Positions 34,663 to 48,018 are shown, counted from the stretch's first letter. The stretch: 64,000 nucleotides of DNA from Castanea sativa (GCF_040712315.1 NC_134013.1:40164501-40228500); one strand, 5' to 3'. Notes: generated by a model from the sequence alone, not told the origin. Program-made: numbers and translations.

Positions 34663-37537
34663 ATGGCGCTAAGCCTAAAATGTCCTATCCTCTTGTTCCC
34701 AATTTTGGCGCCACCACCGGAAAACCACCGGCCGTCGACGGAGGTGAGGTTCTCCCGCTGGAACAACGCCAACGCCGAGAAATTCGAAGACCGGCGTCGA
34801 GCACAGAAGGAAATCGAAGACGATATCCGCCTCCAGCGCCGCTTCAACTCCGCCACCAGAATCACCAATATTCACGAAACTGCCACTGCCACTGCCACTG
34901 CCGCTGCCAACAACGAAACTTTCAAATCCATTGGCACACCTTCCTCTCCTTCCTCCCCTTCCATCCCAGGCAAAAAATCCAAGTACTCCAAAAACCCTAA
35001 CCCTAACCCTAGCTCCTCCGATTCCCACCCTGCCTTTCGCCTAATCCACATTGCAACTAATCCAGTACAAGTCAATGCCAATGCCAATGTGACCATCGCA
35101 GACGACGGCGTTTCATATATCATAGACGGAGCTCCGTTTGAGTTCAAGTACAGTTACACCGAGACGCCGAAAGCGAAGCCTATAAAGCTACGAGAACCGC
35201 CGTATGTGCCGTTTGGGCCCACCACGATGCCTCGGCCGTGGACAGGGCGGGCCCCATTGCCACCTAGCAAGAAGAAGCTCAAGGAGTTTGATTCATTCAA
35301 GCTTCCTCCGCCACACAAGAAGGGCGTCAAACCGGTCCAGGCGCCCGGCCCATTCTTGGCCGGGTCGGGTCCCCCCAGCCGGTACGTCAAGGCCAAGTCC
35401 AGGGAGGAGATATTGGGCGAGCCGTTGAGGAAAGAGGAAATCGACGATTTGGTGAATCGGTGCATGAAAACGTCACGACAATTGAATATAGGTATGGTAT
35501 GGTATGGTATTGTTTTGTTTTGTTTTTTTCATTTGAATAATATAGGCCTAGGGTATGTATATCAGTCCATCCAGTGTATTTTGTCAAAAGTAGCTGTGGA
35601 GGTTTGTTGTTATTGTTAGGGAGAGATGGTTTGACACACAACATGTTGGATAACATACATGCTCACTGGAAGCGGCGGAGAGTATGCAAGATAAAATGCA
35701 AGGGAGTGTGTACAGTCGACATGGACAATGTGCGCCACCAATTGGAGGTGCTTTTTCATGATTCTACTTCTCAAACAATGTTTACTCTTCCTGCACTTAC
35801 TTAACTGCTCCTTTCCTTCCTTTGGAATATGTGTGTGATTGTCAATTGTCAATTGTCAATTGTCAATACTAATTGTGTACAATATAAATATTTGAGTTCT
35901 TGACAGGAAAGAACCTGGGGGAAGGTTATTTCTTGTAGAGGTGGGGTGATCTACCTTTTCCGAGGAAGAAACTACAACTATAGAACTCGTCCCCGCTTTC
36001 CTCTCATGCTGTGGAAACCTATTCCCCCTGTATATCCAAGGCTCATTCAGCGGGTTCCTGAGGGTCTAACACTCGAAGAAGCAACTGAAATGCGCAAAAA
36101 GGGACGCAAACTTATTCCAATATGCAAACTAGGTATCTTCCTTATCTGCACTTTACACTTTTCAATTTTTTCCTCCAAGTCAAGTCAGTCTTTTGTTGCT
36201 TAGGTATCCTCTTCGTATAGAGTTTACAATAAATATTAATTTTTGCTCCCCAGTAAAGTGAGAATTTTTTTTTTGGTGTATGGCTCTCAGGGAAAAATGG
36301 TGTGTACTGTGACCTAGTAAAAAATGTCAGAGAGGCATTTGAAGAGTGCGAACTAGTGCGTATAAATTGTCAAGGGGTGAATGGGAGTGACTACCGAAGA
36401 ATAGGTGCTAAACTCAAGGTCTGTGAAATTTTCTTTGTTATATTACTTTTCTCTTTAATCAACGTTCAAAAAGGTTAAAAATGTTTCCCATAAATTTTTT
36501 GACTGCAGGATCTTGTCCCATGTGTGCTTATATCATTTGAACATGAGCACATACTTATGTGGAGAGGACGAAATTGGAATTCTTCCCTCCCAAAACTAGA
36601 TAACGATCATGAGGAAGCCCAAATATCCAATGTCAATGATGCAACTTCTGTTGAATTGCCCTTAGAGGGCCAAGAAGTATCAGCAATCTCACTGAAAGAT
36701 GCGAGTCTCAAAACAATTGAAACCAGCGTGTCACCTATGGACACTGTAGATGTGGGAGTAGAGGCAAGTGAGGAAAATGTTAAGCCATCTGTTGGTGCTG
36801 ATGAGGCTTCAGATGTGAGGAACACCTATAAAAGTGAAACCTTATCCGATATCATAGGCTGTTCTGATGATGGACCACAACCTAGGAGGAATGGCTGCTG
36901 CAATAGTGAAACCATGTTGGTTTCTACGGATGTGGATGATAATTCAGAACCTCTGAGCAATAAATCCGGAAGTGATGCCATATTGGATAAAGCAGGCTGC
37001 ACTTACAAAGGACTTCAGACAATAACAATGGGATATGGCATCAATGCAGGAACCTTAGGGATCAATGGAAGTAGGGTGGAAGCTGTTCTAGTGGATCCTA
37101 CTACTCATGACAAGCTGCTAGATGTTTCAGAAGAGGCTGATCTCAATAAGCCTGCAAGTTTGAGTGCACCCTGCATAGTGGGAGTTCTCCTACTGCAACA
37201 GCAAGCTGTTGAAAATGGGAGTGCAGTTATTTTGGATGGTTCTTCCTTGGATGCGGATGTTATTTATCAAACGGCAGTTACCTTTGCCCGGTCTGCCCCA
37301 CCTGGTCCTGTTTTTAGGCATCGACCAAGAAAGGTAGCAGTTCAAAAGCTTAAGGAGGTAGTGGGACAAGAAACTGGAGATTTGAAAGTGATGAATAACA
37401 TGCGAGATCCCTCAGGAAAAAAAAGCGAGAACAAGAGTTCTAATGTCAAAAGACACAATGATTTTGATGAACTTTATCAAGATGTAGTACCACAAGGAAG
37501 CTTAAGAGTAGATGAACTTGCTAAACTATTGGCATAA
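34663..37537 (+). CDS. CAF1: CRS2-associated factor 1, chloroplast group II intron splicing factor
   Basis: Five exons with consistent phases: 34663-35491, 35620-35747, 35907-36132, 36291-36418, 36509-37537; 779 residues, a little longer than the roughly 700 I expect for the family. CAF1 pairs with the peptidyl-tRNA-hydrolase-like protein CRS2 and binds plastid group II introns to promote splicing. The N-terminus ([18 protein letters not shown]) is transit-peptide-like. [18 protein letters not shown] and the Pro-rich [20 protein letters not shown] are family signatures. Two CRM RNA-binding domains follow: one from [20 protein letters not shown] through [14 protein letters not shown], one from [20 protein letters not shown] to [12 protein letters not shown]. 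The acidic, variable tail ends VDELAKLLA as expected. One oddity: WGKV replaces the usual GGKV just before the RGG loop of CRM 1. Upstream it is divergent from GT47 copy 2. Confidence 0.94.
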
Positions 37538-37871
37538 AGGGTGTGTTCTGAGATGTAAAATTACATAAATTTTGTTGCTCAATCCAAATTTGAAAGAATG
37601 GACGAAAAAATAAACCAACCAGAAAATTTTGATAGCAAGCCTGACTCATAGTCTTATAATTGCACTTAGATCACATATTGAAATAAATATATATGTTAGA
37701 CATCTCCCAGAGGTCCTACATACATCACATTGATATCCAATCCTCGAAACTTTTTAAATTTAACACCAGGTTTACATAATTTACGAAAAATTAATGCATT
37801 CAAAATACATAAGTATGCTTCCAAGAAACAATTTGTATCAATAAAATCAGGAAACATTTTCCTAGAAAAGT
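37538..37871. other. Short convergent intergenic region
   Basis: 334 bp between the stops of CAF1 (plus) and the sugar transporter (minus); it must hold both 3' UTRs, which may overlap. Confidence 0.6.
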
Positions 37872-40800
37872 TTAAACTTGTCCTCCAGACTTTCCGTTCA
37901 AGTCTGTGGCTTCCTCACCTTCATTTACTATATTCTTCCAGAACCAGTGAGTTTTCCAGAGAAGATATATCTCCTCAATTGGAACTTGCTTTGTTTCTGG
38001 CAAGAGGAAGTAGATGAAGCTACTCATGATGAGAATTAATCCAGTAAATAGCAAGAAAATTCCATATTGCAGATGACACAGTGCTGCAAGGAAGCACTGC
38101 GCTATCAATGCTGTAAAGAAGAGGTTGACACAGACCACAACACTCTGACCAGCGGACCTTGTCTCTAATGGGAAGAGCTCGCTAGGAACTAGCCACCCGA
38201 GAGGGCCCCAAGACCTTCCATAACCCAAGACGAACACGCAGATCACAATAACAAGAAAGATGCCGATTCCTTTTGGGAGTTCTTCTCCTGTTCCAAACTT
38301 CAAAGCCAGAGTTATTGACACACACACCTGCAGAGATCAAACACACTTGTGTAAGTACTTAAGCCAGTGAAGTTTTCTTTAGAAAAGAGTTGAGGGATAA
38401 AAAACATGAAAGTGCAATTACCAAGCAGATCATCATTTCACAGCCAGCTTCCAGGAAGAAAGCTCTTCTACCGAACTTATCCACCAATGCCATTGATATA
38501 AGTGCACCAACAACAAGTGCTCCACTGGTGAAAATGGATGAATATAGAGATGCCCCTGATCCAAAACCCAAGCTTTGGAATATGACGGGTGCATAGAAGA
38601 GTATAGAGTTCATGCCAGTGAGTTGTTGGAATGCTGGGATCCCCAAAGCCCCTATTATCAACTGGGGACGATTCCTCCTTGCTAGGAGATTCCTGAATGG
38701 GTTTTTCACTGCTCTTGCTGCATTGCTTGCATCAATGAGATCAGCAAACTCTGCGTCAACTTTGTTGGTACCTCTGACTTTCTCCAATACAATTCTTGCT
38801 TCTTCTAATCTGCCTTGTTCTACAAGACTGTTGGGGGTCTCAGGAAGGAAAATACCCCCAATAAACATAAGAGTTGCTGGGACTGTAGCCAAACCAAGAG
38901 ATAATCTCCAGCCCCATGGATGGATCTTTTCAGTACCATAGTTTATTAAGTTTGCAATCAGAATCCCCAAGCAAGTAGTTAATTGAAACAGTTGATTAAC
39001 TGCTCCTCTGACTTTTGCAGGAGCCATCTCTGAAAGATACAAGGGAACAGCCTGTACCATCAGAAGAAAGCAGTTTGTGAATGAGAAGTTGCTGCAATAA
39101 ATATATTTCAAGTTTCTTTGTTAATTCTTCTATAAAATAAAATTAAAAAAAAAAAAAAAGTTTCTTTGTTAATTGTTGAGAATCAGGCTTACTTGATTTC
39201 CAAATCCAATGCCAACACCAAGTAAGATTCTACCAATTATCAGCATTGCAATGTTCACTGAAGCAGCATTAACTACTGCTCCTAAGAAGAAACTGGTTGC
39301 ACCAACAAGGATACTGCCTCTCCTGCCCCATGATCTGGTTACATAGGAAGCTGCAAATGTGGAGACTAGGCCCGCAAAGTATAGAGAGGATGTAAAGAGA
39401 GTGAGGATCTGATTGTCATATTTACAGTAATCGGTTTCATTGAGATGTTTTTGCTTCCTTCTATAAATGGAAGGGAAGAAATCCTTAAGGAAATCATCCA
39501 TCGAAGTTACTCCACCTGAAATCAGCATAAAGCATTTCAATTCCTAATGTTATATGGGAAGAGTTTCTTTCCTCTTTTTCTTTTTCCCCTCATGTTGTAA
39601 TCTGAAAAATAAAGTATCTTTTTTCTTTCTGTTTTGTAAATAGGAATTAAGAAAATAATGACATTCACATACAATAGAGAGTGTGGTATCTATCTCCCCA
39701 TGCATGGGAAATAAAGATCCTTATAGATCTGTTTTGTTTGTTTTGATAAAATAAGAATTCAGTAAAAGGAATTTGTGCAACGGTAGGTGAGGCTGCACGT
39801 CATGAAGCTATTTTTAAGGTCTATAACACATGAACTAGCTATTCCAAACCTACTTTCTGGAAAATGGAATCCATAAGATCATAATGTAGCTGCCATGTGT
39901 GTTCCTATAATATTCCTATGGTTTTGGTTCAGAAGATGGAAAAATGGAATTACTGATAATTAATATGATTTGTTTATTTTGGTTTAAAAAAATGAGACCA
40001 TATAAAAGGTAGTTTGTATTTTGTAATGTATGCATTTACTCTTATGCCCATATGGCAGAAGATTGTTTTTTTTTCCTTTTAAGAAAATATTTGAAGGAAT
40101 TAATTTTTATTAGTAGTATATGCCTAGGATAGGCACAATAATATTTTTTAATAGAAAAATCATGAAATATTTTTAAAATCATAGATACACATAATTAGTT
40201 ATGTAAAATATTAATAATAAAAATTATTAATGTTGGATCAATACACACACAGGGAAAAAATAATAATGATGTAGAAAAAAAAAATTTGTAAGAGAGCAAC
40301 TTCAGGGAAAAAAAAAATGGAACTGATTCGTAGAGTGGTAATTTGCCAAAAAAAAAATTGAAGGGTTCCGGTGGAAAATCCTACGCACGACCATTTTTCT
40401 TTACCCACATTTTCTCTTCTACCAAACGAGAGAAAAGAAAAACATAATTCATGCTCCATTTTCCTTCCCCTCTCTCTTCACCCCACCATGTGCGGAAGGA
40501 GCCTCAATTTTTTCTTTTTTCTTTTTTCCAAAATCTGTCAAGTCAAAATTTCAAATGAATCTCACTATTATCACCAACCTTTATATGATTTAAAAATCTA
40601 TGGTTTGTTTGGGTGATATTGAGTAATATCATGATGTTAATTACAATTATTATCATTCTCTTTTTTGGGCTTTACTTTCTAACTATAAAAATAACAATAA
40701 TGCAAACAATATCATCAACAACAAAAACAACATAACCCATATGTTATATAAGAATGAAAACCCAGATCAAAAGAACGGGCCAAAAGATTTAAAATAAATT

Positions 40801-40980
40801 GTGAGTCAATGAAACGAAAAAAAAAAAAAAAAACTCACCCGAAACACCAAGATCATACCCAAAAAGAGACCCTCCAAGAGCTGCAATTATGCAAGCAAAG
40901 ATGAAATATCCAGTAATTTTGTACTCATACAGATGGGCCCTCTTAAGAGCGCTCTGATCTACTGCAAATCCAACTGCCAT
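37872..40980 (-). CDS. Sugar/proton symporter of the STP (monosaccharide transporter) family
   Basis: Four exons on the minus strand: 40839-40980, 39193-39515, 38422-39051, 37872-38327; 516 residues, the normal STP length. It is a 12-helix plasma-membrane carrier of the major facilitator superfamily that takes up hexoses with protons. Visible motifs: GGSLFGYDLGVSG in helix 1; GVTSMDDFL and YCKYDNQ of the extracellular lid; SWGRRGS in loop 2-3; GRILLGVGIGFGNQAVPLYL; PETPNSLVEQGR after helix 6; QQLTGMNSILFYAP in helix 7; DKFGRRAF in loop 8-9; GPLGWLVPSELFPLETRSAG; and PETKQVPIEE after helix 12. Introns interrupt at positions usual for the family, the first being about 1.3 kb. In the helix-10 signature the usual Trp (WSWGPLGW) is Arg (GRSWGPLGW). 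The frame is intact. Substrate not deducible. Confidence 0.94.
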
Positions 40981-42629
40981 CTCTCAAGAGTTTCTTGAGG
41001 ATCTTTACCTTTGCAAAGTATCTGTTTTTATATGAACAGAAAAGTTCAGAATATATGTTTATATAAACACCGACAGCTAGAGTCTATCAAATAAGGTCAA
41101 GTAAAGAAACAAAGCTCAATAAACGTTAGTATTTAAATTTTCAAACCCATTGATTGATACTACTTGAAAAGATAAGCATATGTGTATGACAATAACATGC
41201 ATTGACTAAATGTATTTATTTAATCTATCATATAGTTTAATGCATATAAAAAAAAAAAAAAAACATATTCATTTTCATGGAATCTTTGGTGATACGTTAC
41301 CAGGATTTTTGTTCTTGGTATAACACTCACCCACACAAACAAATAAATAGAGATAGATAAACAAGGACACCCCCACTTTAATGCCAGCGGGTAGAAACCC
41401 TTATCTTTGCAAAATAGATGCTTCTTTCCTCAGCTTCAGAGATATTTATATTGGTTACAATGATTTAAAACAGACTAATTGGATGGATATATTTAGACAC
41501 AGCTGTGCTGTACTCTCCCTCTCTTTCTCTAATGCTAAACCAAATACCATTCTCTCACAGTTGTGTTCTTCCTCTGAATTATTATTATTTTTCCTATAAT
41601 ATAGCAGAGATTTCGGTTCACACTGCCAATCCTCTCTAATTTTGTTAGTGGATAAGAAGAGATTACACAATTTAATGTACACACCGTTGATCCTAACCTT
41701 CTAAAATTATTAGGCTAACGTCCTATCCCAAAATGAAAATAAATAATTACAATTCTAAGATTAAATGAATGGCTTAGATTTTGTCACAATCATTATTATT
41801 TTTAAAGAAAATATAATTTTTTTTAAAAATAGTGTTAATTCTATATTATTTTCAAGGATAATAAGTAATAACTTAACATGACAGACATAGTAGGATCACC
41901 ACCATACACAATATGGATAAAAAAAGATAAGAACTTTGACTAATCCTGTTTTTCAGTTGTCAATATGTTAAAAAAAAAAAAAAAAAAAAAACTTGGAATG
42001 CCAATCTTATCCACCTTGTTTAAAGTATTTGCCTGTTGCCAAGTTGTCATGGTTCAGCATTTTTGGTTGTATTCTAACATATGCCAATCTCTATCAAAGA
42101 TAGATATGGCTAAAGCCTAAAGTTAGGATTCAAAAGTTTTGACCGAGTTACTGATGCATGATATTGTTTTTTTGTTTTTTTTGTTGAAAAGAGATGATAT
42201 TGTTGAAAAGGTCTCTTTTTCTTTTATAATATATATATAACCCCTATCTCTTTGTTCGCTAGCCGCAAATACAATATCATGTCAACGATCATTGCACCCC
42301 AAGTCCAAAAACAGGGGCCAGAGAAAGTACTATCATTATTATAATATAATCATCACAATCCTATAATATTTTGATAAGATCACAATCCTATCTTATTCTA
42401 GCTTTTAAGCTCGCGCATTACTCAAAGGTTATTATAATTGTTTTGGGTAAAAGTTATATATATTATAATTTAAAAATATATATATTTTAAATAAATAAAA
42501 AAGAAAAATTTTAGAGATATTTTGAATGTGTATTTGAAAGTGGTGTACTAATATAGAGAAAAGTTTGGATAGGAAAAATAAAATAAATTTGAGTAGGAAA
42601 GAATGCTAAATTTTAGGAGTTCTCTTAGT
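40981..42629. other. Upstream region of the sugar transporter and AT-rich intergenic DNA
   Basis: The first few hundred bases are the minus-strand gene's promoter. Then A runs (41250-41264, 41968-41990) and AT-rich text without a gene. Confidence 0.5.
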
Positions 42630-42634
42630 TTTTT

Positions 42635-42800
42635 ATATTTATATTTATATTTTTTATACAAGATAAAAATTTTACTTTAGCTTAATCTAAGAGTGTATGT
42701 TTGTGAAGCTCCCTTCTAAAAACTTAAATCTCGGTCCCACACTTCATAAGTACTTATAGTTGTGGAGTGACCATCCCGACAAGAGTGCGCAATGGTTATT
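42635..42800 (-). mobile_element. Degenerate SINE copy
   Basis: Clearly related to the SINE at 53171-53333 on the same strand, sharing GATGGTCACTCCAC, AAGTGTGGG, GGAGCTTCACAAACATA and CTAAAGTAAAATTTTTATC, with an A/T-rich tail at its 3' end. It is more diverged, including in the B box. Confidence 0.72.
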
Positions 42801-43268
42801 TTTATTTTTTAAATGGGGGTGTTTTACTTTTATTCGGATGAAAAAAGAATAAAAAAAAATAAATTTTAGGGAATAAAAAGGATAAACGTGAAGGAAACAA
42901 ATCCTAATTTTTAGAAGTTTTATTTTTGAATTCAAAATAAAATTTATTATTTGACATTTATGAACTTATTTCTAAGAGAAATTATCCTTTATTAATGAGA
43001 GTATTTTTAAACCATATAAAAGTTCAGTCTAAAGAGAGGAATCCTCTTATAGATAGTATAGATAATCACAATTCCAATTGTTAATAAGGAATAATATGAT
43101 ATCTACTTTTTTTTTTATATAATTATAATTTTTTTTTTATGATACCTACTTATTTAGTGTAATACAAAGGTGTATCAGTGTAATATAATAACTTCTTGCC
43201 CAAACCCCATTAGTTAGTTAATCAATTAATTAATTAATAATAACAACAACAACAACAACAACAACAAC

Positions 43269-43310
<42 letters not shown>

Positions 43311-43493
43311 TCACATGCTCATAGGTCATAGTAGGCAAATTGCGCAACGTGGTGGCTGGTTCAATGATAATGGTATCGGAGTAATGACTCCGCATGGGCC
43401 AATGGTGGGTCTTCTTAAGTGTCAAAGGGTGATTATGAATATGGTGACGATGATAGCATTGTAACAAAAACCACACGTTGATGTCAAAAAGTG
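42801..43493. other. AT-rich intergenic DNA with trinucleotide runs
   Basis: No gene. (AAC)n then (AAT)n at about 43238-43310. Confidence 0.6.
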
Positions 43494-43501
43494 GTTATAG
43501 T

Positions 43502-44652
43502 TAGACCTGTTCAAGTGTCGACCGACACCGATGAAACCGGCCGGCGTCGAATCGATTCGACCATTTCACAAGCCCACCGTAGGTGTCTGGCGTGGTGGTT
43601 AGAGGTGATATGGACAAACCGAAGACGTCCGGTGCAGCGAGCGGTGGCTATTTCGCACTCTGACGAGAAACTGCACCGCACCAGTATATATATAAATTCA
43701 CACTATAATTTAACATATATGTATTAATGTTTACAGTTTTATATTTTTATGTTTCAGTAGATTGAAGAAAACCCAGAGAAGCCATGAAAGCAAATGCAAG
43801 GAATAGGAAGAAGAAGAAAACGACGCTGGACTTAAGGATAGGTTATATATAATCAGGCACTAAAACTACGTTGTTTTAGGACTTGATATTAAGTTTTAAT
43901 ATCAGCTTCAAAACGGTGTAGTTTTATCATCGGATTAAAAAAAAAAAAAACGTTTTTTGGCCTTTTAATTTAAAACCCTAGGTTTATTTACCTACCCTCT
44001 CTATATCTCTCACTCTCATCCGCCTACCTCTTCTAGTCCCAGCAAGTCAACAACAAAAGTCTTCATCTCTCCTCTCTATCACTCCCCTCAACCTTCGTCG
44101 CTTGCTGCCACAACAATTTAGTGCTTGATTCTACGTTTTTTGGAGTTTCACCCTTTCCTCTCTCCTCTTTGTCACAATATTCTCAAGAGTTTCTAGTGAT
44201 GATTCTGACTTTAGATGCTCTTTCTTGCAAATGTAATGCTTTCTACTAGGTTTGTTTATGTAATTTATTTTAAATGGTTTTGTTTGATCTTTTATAGGTT
44301 TGGTTTAGTTTTTTTTATTTGGGTTTTTGTGATTTGAAATGGGTATGTTTGAGAGAAAGATTGTGAATTTGTTTTCTTTTGATTTTTTGTTTTTGAAATA
44401 TTTGGGTTTTTTTTTTTTTTTCATGAGTATGATGTAGTTTGGGTTGTTAATTGCATTGTGTTTGGTTCCTGAGAAAATGAGGAATTAACCGAACTAACTG
44501 CACCGAACCGGTGTTTTGTACCGCACCTTATGTGAACTAGTTTCCACCCCTTCATAGCTGAGGTGCGGTTAGGGATGAGGGAAAACCGCTTCTATAGGTG
44601 TGGTGCAAAAATGCCCCAAAAAACCGGCGGCACCGCACCGTGTACAACCCTA
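43502..44652. mobile_element. Non-autonomous hAT element (1.15 kb)
   Basis: Ends TAGACCTGTTCAAG and (reverse complement) TAGGGTTGTACACG. A perfect 8-bp target duplication, GTTATAGT, lies at 43494-43501 and 44653-44660. Sub-terminal DNA on both sides is rich in ACCGG/CACCGCACC motifs. The interior has a pyrimidine-rich, 5'-UTR-like stretch (43980-44200) but no transposase. Confidence 0.92.
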
Positions 44653-44766
44653 GTTATAGTTCACCATATTTGTACAAAAGATTTTATCAAATATAATTTT
44701 TAGAATTTCTTTGGATAATTCAAACTTAATATAATCAAATTTTGTTTAATGTTAAATTCTTTTCTA

Positions 44767-46690
44767 ATTAAATCTGCATGGCCTTCCCTTGGAGTACCTA
44801 TATCCAGAGCTAGCTAAAACAATGGGCCAACTCATGGGTATATTTGAGCGGGTAGATTGGGAGGATCGAATGCCTAGAAACATTCGCTTTATGAGAATTA
44901 GAGTTCGCATGGACCCGTGGCTCCCTATAGTTGCTAGTAATTTACTAATGAGCTTAGAGCTTTTTACAATCGTACAAGGAGATGGACCTCCCAAATAAGA
45001 TTTGACAATCTTGAACAACACCAACATGTCCCACACAACCCACATCCAAACCCAGTGCAACATAATCCCTCCATCCCAAACCAAAATCCTAACAAAACAT
45101 AGTACTTTTAACAACTCAAACCTTGATCCAACCCAACATGCAAACATCCAACCTGATACAGATCATTCCATCCTTAACTTTTCCATTCACTCCCTACACC
45201 TGGGTAATCTTTCAATCCCTCCCACCCCCTTTAATACTCTGGTTTCATCCCCTAACCATATGAACACAAGTGCCCCTAACTCCACAGTTAACCCACCACT
45301 TCGTACCAACCCCTTCCACAAAATGATACACCAAAATCCTCTTTCTCTACACGCCCTCCATGGAATCCTCCAAAGTCTTCTACCTTGAGATAGACTCGGA
45401 TTGAAGGGTCAGGTCCTTTCATGACTAATGGGGAAAGTTGGGACACATACCCATCATCATCAAAAACAGAATGTGATTCTCTCATAGCCACTATGTTCAA
45501 TCTTGACAACCTAAATGTTAAATGACCTAAAGTCATGCTCGAATCAGCTTAGGCTAGAGGTCAAATACCTGAATCCCCTAACTCTTTTATAGAGAATCTA
45601 GTTCAAAGGGTAAATAGAGGTCAATTTAGATTTGAACTTGGGAGCTCCAGTTGTGGGCCTTGGTTAACTCAAACACAAACCCAAACTTATGAAGCTAACC
45701 GTTTAAGGGACAATATGAAACAACAGGTTGTGGGTCGTACACATTAGTAAGCCCCCTTGCCCTTTGGGCCTAAAACAGGTGAGCTCTCTGGTCCATCTCC
45801 ACTTTTAAGGCTAGATTTGGGTACATGCAACAACTTAGACTTACCCACTCTTATCCCGAGCCCATCCTCCTTGAATTCGTCTAAGTCAAACCCATGCCCT
45901 TTACCTTGTTCTCATTACGATGAATTATGGGAAGCAATCTTAGAACCCTTAACTCAAAGGGTGGCTTCTAAAAAGAGGTTCAAAAAGGAGATAGGTAGAT
46001 TGGGTAGAAACATCCGCTAAAGACTTTGTTGGTGTGTGTGTGTGTCCAGAAGTAGTATATTGGTGGAACTCAGGTGAGCATCAATGGCAGTGGAGAAACT
46101 GTGAGAAGTAATGTACTAGCCTTTGGAGATAGATTGGAAGTCTCTAGCTCTGAAAATCCACATAGGCAACGGGAAGCTGGTCCCTAATAACTTCCCTAGC
46201 ATCCATGAGGATATTAAGTTGGAACTGTAGAGGCTTGGACAAATCCTCTTTTGTTCTACAATGTAAAAAAAAGGCCCACAAGTCCAAACTAGATTTAATG
46301 TTTCTTATGGAGACTCGGTTACCAAAATATAGAGGAAAACAAGTTTGGGATAAATGTGGTTTTGTTAAGGGATGGGAACTACCGAGAGAAGGGTTGAGTG
46401 GTGGTCTTTTGTTGGCTTGGATGCTTAGACATAATCTTTAGATTGTGTATAAATCCAAGCATCTAGTGCACACTGATTTGCTAGATAATAAAGGGAACCC
46501 CTTATCAATCACATTTGTTTATGGACAACCCGATCAATCTAAAAAAGAAGTTTGGAACAAACTTAGGACTTTAAAACTGATGGCTCATCCTAAGTGGCTG
46601 GGCATTGGGGATTTTAGCCAAATCTTCACACTTATAGTCATGATTTTAGTTATTTTATGCACACGCTATTGTCCATTTAACTAAGTCAAA
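44767..46690 (+). pseudogene. L1-type LINE remnant: ORF1 fragment and endonuclease
   Basis: 44767-44998 encodes LEYLYPELAKTMGQLMGIFE and RMPRNIRFMRIRVRMDPWLP, the DUF4283-associated ORF1 text of plant L1 elements. A degenerate linker follows (to 46020). At 46205 MRILSWNCRGLDKSS, then LMFLMETRLP and GLSGGLLLAW, then after an in-frame TAG (46439-46441) ITFVYGQPD and HPKWLGIGDF. Together these are the apurinic-type endonuclease that nicks the target for LINE insertion. The reverse transcriptase is missing; the sequence loses similarity near 46650 before a microsatellite. Confidence 0.82.
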
Positions 46691-46734
46691 CCAAACTTAT
46701 TGGTCTTTCTTGATACCCCTAAAAGACGTGAGCC

Positions 46735-46735
<1 letters not shown>

Positions 46736-46771
<36 letters not shown>

Positions 46772-46825
46772 TTTAATTCTTTATTTCTCAAATTTTCATT
46801 TCACATCATTTTTGTCTCTAACAAG

Positions 46826-46884
<59 letters not shown>

Positions 46885-46963
46885 CGTGTGTGTGTGTGTG
46901 TGTGTTTTAATTCTTTATTTCTCAAATTTTCATTTCACATCATTTTTGTCTCTAACAAGAATT
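46736..46963 (+). repeat. Duplicated microsatellite plus 60-bp unique segment
   Basis: (TA)n(TG)n followed by TTTTAATTCTTTATTTCTC...ACAAGAAT occurs twice (46736-46829 and 46830-46963), with different repeat lengths. This fits a local duplication followed by repeat-length change. Confidence 0.9.
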
Positions 46964-46989
46964 CTCTAGCTATTACAGTTATTGGTTAA

Positions 46990-48010
46990 AAAAAGCTACT
47001 ATCCATGTGGTAACATGAATTTCATTGATTTGAAATTAACGGCTAAGATTCCCCTACCCAACCCCCAGGTTCTCTTTGTGTTTTATATATTTCAATTTCC
47101 TTTGGCCGCAAGGAATAGAATCTCTATCTCCTTGAATACATTAAACAAGAAGTCTTGCTTGAGTGCTATAAAAAAAAAAATCTTTTTAAAATAAAAAAGT
47201 AAAAATAAGTAATAGCTGACTTAACACATTCTGGGGCCTAAAGCTACAATCTTTCTTTCCTATAATTTATTTTTTGTGAAAATTATTAGTTTCTTCCAAT
47301 ATTCCAACGATATTCCTCGCTAAACACTTATTTGCAAAGACATGAATTTGATATTTGTGTGTTTTTAACGAATTTAACCTCAATTAAATTGATTTATGAT
47401 GATTTTTCATATGTAGAGCATTTTAAATATAAAATAATTTTTTAAAAAAAATTGGTAAATTTTAAGTGGTGTCAACTTTATCAAATACCCCTATTAATCA
47501 TCAAACAAATTCATTTCTAATCTTGTTCAAATTCATAATCCACAAGAATGAGATCCAATTTAGGAACGACTCAACACATTTTGGAGTCTTAGGAAATAAT
47601 TTTTAGTGGGACATTTACTTATTTTTTAAATATTAATTGAATAATATTTATGTTTTTAAATTTTTTTCATTTAAAAAATATATTTCTTGCCTTTAGAGAT
47701 GCTAGATTATGCTTTTGTGTTCAAGGTCCACTAAGATTTCTTTTTCAATTGGTAATATTGCTAAGTCACTTTATCTTTCACGTGAGTTGTCACATAGTAC
47801 ATTTAAAATATGATGCTATCAATTTTAATTTTGGATAACTTCTTTCAACATACACAAATATACAATGTATTGTGAATTAATATTTTATAAGCGATACATA
47901 CATTAGAAAAAATCTAGCATTTTTTTCTTCATAATTTAATATGTTAATTTGACTATTTTCATCTATAAATTTAAATAATTAATCTTTTGGGCCTTAATTA
48001 AAATTTGTAC
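46990..48010. other. AT-rich intergenic DNA
   Basis: No gene recognised. The phrase (AC)TCAACACATTTTGGAG (47567) resembles CTTAACACATTCTGGGG (47219), suggesting decayed repeat copies. Confidence 0.4.
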
Positions 48011-48018
48011 ATTGTAAA

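Noticed and set aside
34563..35660. Several overlapping open frames around CAF1 exon 1 on both strands
   Set aside because: They are GC-rich shadows of exon 1; only the 34663 frame has family homology and correct splicing.
43234..43476. Poly-Tyr/poly-Cys open frame
   Set aside because: Translation of the AAC/AAT microsatellite.
45002..45536. Open frames on both strands in the LINE linker
   Set aside because: The plus-strand frame is decayed ORF1/linker and the minus-strand frame is its shadow; no recognisable domain.
47650..47838. 62-codon plus-strand open frame
   Set aside because: AT-rich chance frame without homology or splice context.
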